From Bacteroidota bacterium (lineage in GTDB: Bacteria; Bacteroidota; Bacteroidia; 2-12-FULL-35-15), in contig JAQZBR010000001.1 of assembly GCA_029237775.1 (NCBI GenBank), positions 434,001 to 498,000 on the forward strand: a stretch of DNA of 64,000 nucleotides, in the 5' to 3' direction. The notes beneath the pieces are model-generated. The model had not been told where the DNA came from. It was given only the letters and a program-made list of their open reading frames with translations, and ran no database searches. Made by a program: the position numbers and the translations under genes. Shown here one piece after another: positions 60,537 through 64,000 of this stretch; the stretch's first letter is position 1; every line of letters starts with the position of its first letter.

Positions 60537-61043
60537 ATGACAATCGGACAAAACAAAGTGGTTGCGGTAAATTACACACTTAAAAATAAAAATACCGGAG
60601 AACAGGTTGAACAAACCAGCAAAGAGCATCCATTTGCATTTATTTTCGGAACAGGCGGTTTACTTCCTGATTTTGAAAGTAACCTGAACGGGAAAAAAGT
60701 TGGTGATACTTTCGATTTCTTTATCGATGCAGCAAACGGTTACGGTGTTCGCCAGGAAGACCACGTAGTTATGATCCCTATCAATGCATTTCAGGGTGAA
60801 GACGGAAAACTTGACGATGAAAATGTAAAAGTTGGGGTAACTCTTCCAATGGTTGATAACGAAGGAAACCGCATGTACGGACAGGTTCTTGAGATCAATG
60901 AGGAATTCGTGAAAATGGATTTTAACCATCCTTTGGCAGGCCAGGATCTACACTTTACAGGAGAAGTTCTTGAAGTGAGAGATGCTACTGCAGACGAGAT
61001 CGCTCATGGTCACGTTCACGGAGAACACGGTCATCACCACTAA
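60537..61043 (+). CDS. slyD: SlyD-like FKBP-type peptidyl-prolyl isomerase
   Basis: 168-aa cytoplasmic proline isomerase and chaperone. The split FKBP domain has GTGGLLPDFESNLNGKKVGD and the C-terminal QDLHFTGEVLEV strand, with the IF insert between. A His-rich tail (HGHVHGEHGHHH at the end) is a metal-binding tail as in SlyD, which in other bacteria hands nickel to hydrogenase. No nickel enzyme is in the window. Confidence 0.92.
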   Translation: MTIGQNKVVAVNYTLKNKNTGEQVEQTSKEHPFAFIFGTGGLLPDFESNLNGKKVGDTFDFFIDAANGYGVRQEDHVVMIPINAFQGEDGKLDDENVKVGVTLPMVDNEGNRMYGQVLEINEEFVKMDFNHPLAGQDLHFTGEVLEVRDATADEIAHGHVHGEHGHHH

Positions 61044-61066
61044 TATTTAGCATGCTTAAATTCACA

Positions 61067-61103
61067 AAAACAGTTGGCGTCACAAATGATTGCCAACTGT
61101 TTT
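61067..61103 (+). terminator. Hairpin after slyD
   Basis: AAAACAGTTGGC / GCCAACTGTTTT, 12-bp stem, 13-base loop, then CATTTAAC. It ends 13 bases before the GNAT gene. Confidence 0.65.
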
Positions 61104-61116
61104 CATTTAACACAAG

Positions 61117-61536
61117 ATGAAGCTTGAACTGAGACAGCCTTCGGATACTGAGTTTCAACCCATCATCGACCATATTAAAGAATATGAGCTCGATGATCGT
61201 GACCTGAAACCCGAACAGTTCCTGGCGGCATACACTGATAACGGACTCGCAGGTTTTGGAAGGCTAAAACATCATCCCGATTGCTACGAATTATGTTCAC
61301 TTGGAGTTATAACTCCTCTCCGCCATAAAGGAATCGGTAAAGCTATTGTTGCCGGGTTAATTAAACGTTGCCCCGAGGACCTTTACCTCACCTGTATCAT
61401 TCCTTCTTTTTTCGAACCCTTTGGTTTTATTACAACAGAAAATCCTCCTGAATCCATTCTGAAAAAGCTCGAGTACTGCACAAACTGTCTTTGTGTCCCC
61501 GAAAAGTATGTGGCTATGGTGCTCGAACGTCCATAA
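61117..61536 (+). CDS. GNAT-family N-acetyltransferase
   Basis: 139-aa acetyl-CoA-dependent transferase with acetyl-CoA loop RHKGIGKAIVAGLI and preceding strand ELCSLGVITPL. Short, single domain. Acceptor unknown. Confidence 0.82.
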   Translation: MKLELRQPSDTEFQPIIDHIKEYELDDRDLKPEQFLAAYTDNGLAGFGRLKHHPDCYELCSLGVITPLRHKGIGKAIVAGLIKRCPEDLYLTCIIPSFFEPFGFITTENPPESILKKLEYCTNCLCVPEKYVAMVLERP

Positions 61537-61738
61537 TTTTTTAACAACCTAGTTTACCTTCCGTTCGGTCAAAAAAATGAATTATATCGCACCGAATCCA
61601 CTAAACAATGATTAAACAATGATTAAATGAATCTTAATTAATTTTTAAAAGGTTTTAATTAACGATTAATTAATTTTTAAATCAAAAAATTCGATAATTT
61701 TGATAGTTTTGAATAGTTTTTAACATAAACGCTCTCTT
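61537..61738. other. AT-rich 202-base leader of the 61739 operon
   Basis: Contains a direct repeat TAAACAATGAT (two copies, 61601-61624 region), TAATTAATTTTTAAA twice (about 61634 and 61668), and stacked -7-like boxes TAATTTTG (61695-61702) and TAGTTTTG (61704-61711), followed by a third variant TAGTTTTT. No TTG boxes. A regulated promoter is possible. Confidence 0.4.
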
Positions 61739-62251
61739 ATGAAAAAACTTTCCCCGGAAGAATATGAACTTTTACCAATAAAAGGAAAAGGCCGAAGCTC
61801 ACATGTTTTTAATTCTATCATTAACCTCAAAGCAGGAGAAGCAGTCCTGATCGAGAGAAAAGACTGGAAAAGAAAAGCAGCCCCCGGTTCCCTCATCAAA
61901 TACATTGAGAAAAAACACAATATGAAATTCAGCTGCGGAGCTATCAACGATGGGTCCGGCTGGGCTGTAAAACGGATAGATCAGCATTCTCCTGCTCAGC
62001 AGACTTCATCTGTCTTTACCAACGAACGGCTTCAATTAAAATCCGATATTCTCATCTTCTACATCGGTCGAATGGGATTCCATAAAATAGAGCGTATAGA
62101 AGATTCTGTTAAGGCTGCAGTCAACCACTTCTGGAAGAATGATAACGTCCTGGTTAAAGAATTATTCTTCGAGATCATTAAAGGCCTTTCGGAGCAGGGT
62201 CATATTGTTATTGAAAATGAAAAGACCTATATTCCTTTAAGACGAAACTAG
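61739..62251 (+). CDS. Hypothetical protein, 170 aa
   Basis: Not recognised. Soluble, basic N-terminal half (LPIKGKGRSSHVFNSIINL, then ERKDWKRKAAPGSLIKYIEKKH) with a mixed alpha/beta look and a helical C-terminal half. No signal peptide or catalytic motif. The pattern of spaced Lys/Arg hints at nucleic-acid or phosphate binding, but that is weak. The stop is one base before the HEAT-repeat gene, so the two proteins probably act together. Confidence 0.7.
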   Translation: MKKLSPEEYELLPIKGKGRSSHVFNSIINLKAGEAVLIERKDWKRKAAPGSLIKYIEKKHNMKFSCGAINDGSGWAVKRIDQHSPAQQTSSVFTNERLQLKSDILIFYIGRMGFHKIERIEDSVKAAVNHFWKNDNVLVKELFFEIIKGLSEQGHIVIENEKTYIPLRRN

Positions 62252-62252
62252 A

Positions 62253-63011
62253 ATGGCTTTTTATGACCTGAGCAAAGAGGAAAGAGTTAAGCTGGTAGAT
62301 AAGATCAGCGGGAACATTGCTTCGGAGATTCATTCTGCAAAGCATTCACAGATTCTCGTTTATTTTTCTGATGAAGACACGTATATCCGTAAGTCGGCTT
62401 ACCTCGCCATTGGAAGACTATATAAAGCGAACGGGCACCTCCGGAGAAAAATCATTGATCTTTTAAATTTCCTTATGGATGAAGAGAACCCGAAGATTCG
62501 CCAGACAGCTGTGAATGCAGCAGGTGAGATCGGGATGATCAATTTTCCTCTCATCAGAAATATAATGAACAAAGGCCTCTTTGATGAGCATCACATTGTT
62601 CGCAACGCTGTGATAGGCTCGATCAAAAAAATGGGAGAAAAGAATCCCATTCCCACTCTTGCATTTGCAAAAGAGTACCTACACCATGATAATAAAGAAA
62701 TTCGCAGGGAGATCTGCCATGGAATTGAACTGCGCGGCAGGACTCATCCGCAGGACATTTTACCAATGCTTAAAGAATTGCAATTCGATAAAACAGCAAG
62801 GGTGAAAAATACGCTTGGACATGTGCTTGGACAAATAGCTTATAAAAAAGGCTGCCTTGAAACGGTTGTTGAAGATCTGAAAAACTGGGAGAATAAAGAG
62901 ATAGTGAGCCTCGCATTAGCTGAGATCATTGATGTTCATGATCGCTATAAAGATTTCACTATTAAAACGCAGAAAGAAGCAATCGCCTATATTAACTCTC
63001 AGGGATTTTAA
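62253..63011 (+). CDS. HEAT-repeat protein
   Basis: 252-aa soluble superhelical protein with five to six HEAT-like helix pairs (for example DEDTYIRKSAYLAIGRL, ENPKIRQTAVNAAGEIG, DEHHIVRNAVIGSIKKMG, HHDNKEIRREICHGIE). The spacing and the Arg-rich turns recall DNA alkylation repair (AlkD/AlkC) HEAT proteins, but the Trp/Asp active-site set cannot be confirmed. Translated directly after the 170-aa protein gene. Likely a binding scaffold. Confidence 0.72.
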   Translation: MAFYDLSKEERVKLVDKISGNIASEIHSAKHSQILVYFSDEDTYIRKSAYLAIGRLYKANGHLRRKIIDLLNFLMDEENPKIRQTAVNAAGEIGMINFPLIRNIMNKGLFDEHHIVRNAVIGSIKKMGEKNPIPTLAFAKEYLHHDNKEIRREICHGIELRGRTHPQDILPMLKELQFDKTARVKNTLGHVLGQIAYKKGCLETVVEDLKNWENKEIVSLALAEIIDVHDRYKDFTIKTQKEAIAYINSQGF

Positions 63012-63013
63012 TC

Positions 63014-63649
63014 TTACAGTATTCCGAACTCGTACCCTTCCGCCAGAGCCAATTCAATAAAGCGCGGCAAAGCATACTCCATATTGCGTTTAGCCTTTAT
63101 GCTATCATGAAAAACCACGATAGAACCGTTTCTGATATTATCCATTACGTTGCTTAAACATTTTTCAGGAGGGGTGTCTTTATCAAAATCACCGCTAAGT
63201 ACATCCCACATTACAATTGTATAATCAGAACGAATCTTCAGCGACTGCGAGCGCTTCAGCTTTCCGTATGGAGGCCGGAACAATGGCTTGTCGCTATGCT
63301 TTCCAATTGCGATCGTCTCCATCATCGCGTTACATTTACGGATATCCTGCATGTACTGATAAGTATCCGTGTTCCATCCGTTTAAATGATGATAAGTATG
63401 ATTGCCCACGGAATGCCCTTCCATCACTATTCGTCTGAACAATTCTGGATGATGATGAATATTTGCACCTACACAAAAAAATGTCGCTTTGATCTTTTTT
63501 TCCTTGAGTAGATCAAGAACAAAAATGGTCGCTTCGGGAACCGGGCCATCATCAAGTGTCAGGTAAAGTGTCTTGCTAGGCTTATTCGAACGCCACATGG
63601 CCTTTGGGAAAAGGAGCTTGATAAGATATGAGGGCCGGACAAGATACAT
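63014..63649 (-). CDS. Polysaccharide deacetylase (NodB/CE4 family)
   Basis: 211-aa CE4 enzyme. Catalytic Asp33 and metal Asp34 in TLDDGPVPEA, metal His pair in HSVGNHTYHH, RPPYGK motif and the later MWDVLSGDFD and FHDS segments are all present. No signal peptide is predicted, so it may be cytoplasmic or exported by an unrecognised route. Substrate may be chitooligosaccharide, peptidoglycan or another N-acetyl glycan. Convergent with the HEAT gene with a two-base gap. Confidence 0.88.
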   Translation of the reverse strand: MYLVRPSYLIKLLFPKAMWRSNKPSKTLYLTLDDGPVPEATIFVLDLLKEKKIKATFFCVGANIHHHPELFRRIVMEGHSVGNHTYHHLNGWNTDTYQYMQDIRKCNAMMETIAIGKHSDKPLFRPPYGKLKRSQSLKIRSDYTIVMWDVLSGDFDKDTPPEKCLSNVMDNIRNGSIVVFHDSIKAKRNMEYALPRFIELALAEGYEFGIL

Positions 63650-63670
63650 ATGGATCTTAAATGTATTAAA

Positions 63671-63702
63671 AAAAATCGCCCCCTGTTTTAAGCAGAGGGC
63701 GA
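63671..63702 (-). terminator. Terminator of the right-edge gene
   Basis: On the minus strand: TCGCCCTCTG, loop, CAGGGGGCGA (one mismatch), then a run of at least seven T. Directly downstream of the partial gene at 63721. Confidence 0.7.
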
Positions 63703-63720
63703 ATTATTAACATGCGTAAA

Positions 63721-63999
63721 TTATCTTCTCTTGGAAAACACCGATTCCAGCTGATATTGCTGCATCATTTGATTATAGCGATCGCTGAAATCTTTGTTCA
63801 GTTCTTTCTGCTTGAACATATCAGTAATATAAACCAGACGTTCAAGAACTTCCTGTGAACGTTCCACATCACTTCCAAATGCTGCACGTTCCTTACCTTT
63901 AAATTTATAGTAGTAAGCAATGTTTTTAGAAGCATTATCAAACAGCTTTTTAGAGATCTCATTACCTTTCGCGAAAGCATCTGCCTGATAGTAACCTAA
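63721..63999 (-). CDS. C-terminus of a probable DUF2723 (GT117-like) membrane protein, cut by window end
   Basis: Open frame of 92 codons to the window end, stop TAA at 63721-63723. All-helical, charged: the visible end has ISKKLFDNASKNIAYYYKF and ERSQEVLERLVYITDMFKQ. This looks like the C-terminal helical tail of Bacteroidetes DUF2723 proteins (large membrane proteins annotated as protein O-mannosyltransferase-like), which end with a comparable LNYYLSL...ILQELV pattern. The membrane part is outside the window, so the call is tentative. Confidence 0.55.
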   Translation of the reverse strand, partial: LGYYQADAFAKGNEISKKLFDNASKNIAYYYKFKGKERAAFGSDVERSQEVLERLVYITDMFKQKELNKDFSDRYNQMMQQYQLESVFSKRR

Positions 64000-64000
64000 A

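Noticed and set aside
1-64000. tRNA, rRNA, IS elements, integrase or CRISPR genes
   Set aside because: No clover-leaf T-loop outside coding regions, no rRNA core words, no transposase or Cas-like motifs were found by reading both strands.

Overview
The window is an ordinary chromosomal stretch from a member of the Bacteroidota (Bacteroidetes). The sequence evidence is: (i) five large secreted proteins with type IX secretion system (T9SS) C-terminal sorting domains of type A or type B, two PorP/SprF-family outer-membrane proteins and a PorE-like TPR/propeller/OmpA protein; (ii) promoters that match the phylum's TTG-N19-21-TAnnTTTG pattern rather than -35/-10 boxes; (iii) weak or absent Shine-Dalgarno sequences and several TTG starts; (iv) a cytochrome b558-type sdhCAB operon. 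No insertion sequence, prophage, CRISPR array, rRNA or tRNA was found. The window cuts a gene at each end (msrC on the left, a probable DUF2723 membrane protein on the right).

Layout. 1-2 kb: end of free-methionine-R-sulfoxide reductase and an Ig-like lipoprotein. 2.1-6.3 kb: the Fe-S assembly operon sufA-sufB-sufC-sufD on the minus strand, with a near-ideal promoter and a 19-bp palindrome over its probable start point. 6.3-7.5 kb: a T9SS-secreted Kelch protein. 7.5-13.3 kb: a small glycan group (GT2, a protein of two fused SDR sugar-epimerase domains, a DUF288/STELLO-like protein, and a convergent GT39-like membrane transferase). 13.5-18.6 kb: thiL, then a propeller/Y_Y_Y LytS-type sensor kinase with its LytTR regulator. 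18.9-19.5 kb: a 41-aa membrane peptide and an 80-aa protein resembling a free-standing T9SS sorting domain. 19.5-26 kb: hydrolase, type A protein, and a giant type B protein with twenty 20-residue leucine-rich repeats. 26.5-30.6 kb: a helical unknown, rlmF and pepP. 30.7-47.2 kb: two T9SS type B modules on either side of sdhCAB (PorP plus a NIDO-domain adhesin on the left; a PKD adhesin divergent from M43 protease-PorP-PorE-like on the right). 47.2-50.3 kb: a sulfur group (three rhodanese-containing proteins, one fused to a persulfide-dioxygenase-like MBL domain, divergent from a YeiH-type sulfate/sulfite permease) with a Crp/Fnr-like palindrome between. 50.7-64 kb: housekeeping genes (gcdH-like, lytic transglycosylase, dnaG, recJ, omega-amidase with aminotransferase, SlyD-type FKBP, GNAT, HEAT-repeat protein, polysaccharide deacetylase) and a 52-aa Cys/Lys-rich small protein.

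The most striking unexplained feature is between the genes. At least eight sequence classes of short, mostly palindromic or tandem-like repeats recur in the intergenic spaces, sometimes inside essential operons (suf, sdh). One class, rich in TAGTTCGTAG-type words, supplies the TAG stop codon of three of the four genes it abuts and starts just after the TAG of the fourth. I recall similar short repeats in other bacterial genomes but cannot verify this here.

Functional links I infer: iron/Fe-S status control of suf; persulfide detoxification with export of the oxidised sulfur; glutamine-transaminase/omega-amidase coupling; and dedicated PorP/PorE-type machinery for the type B adhesins.
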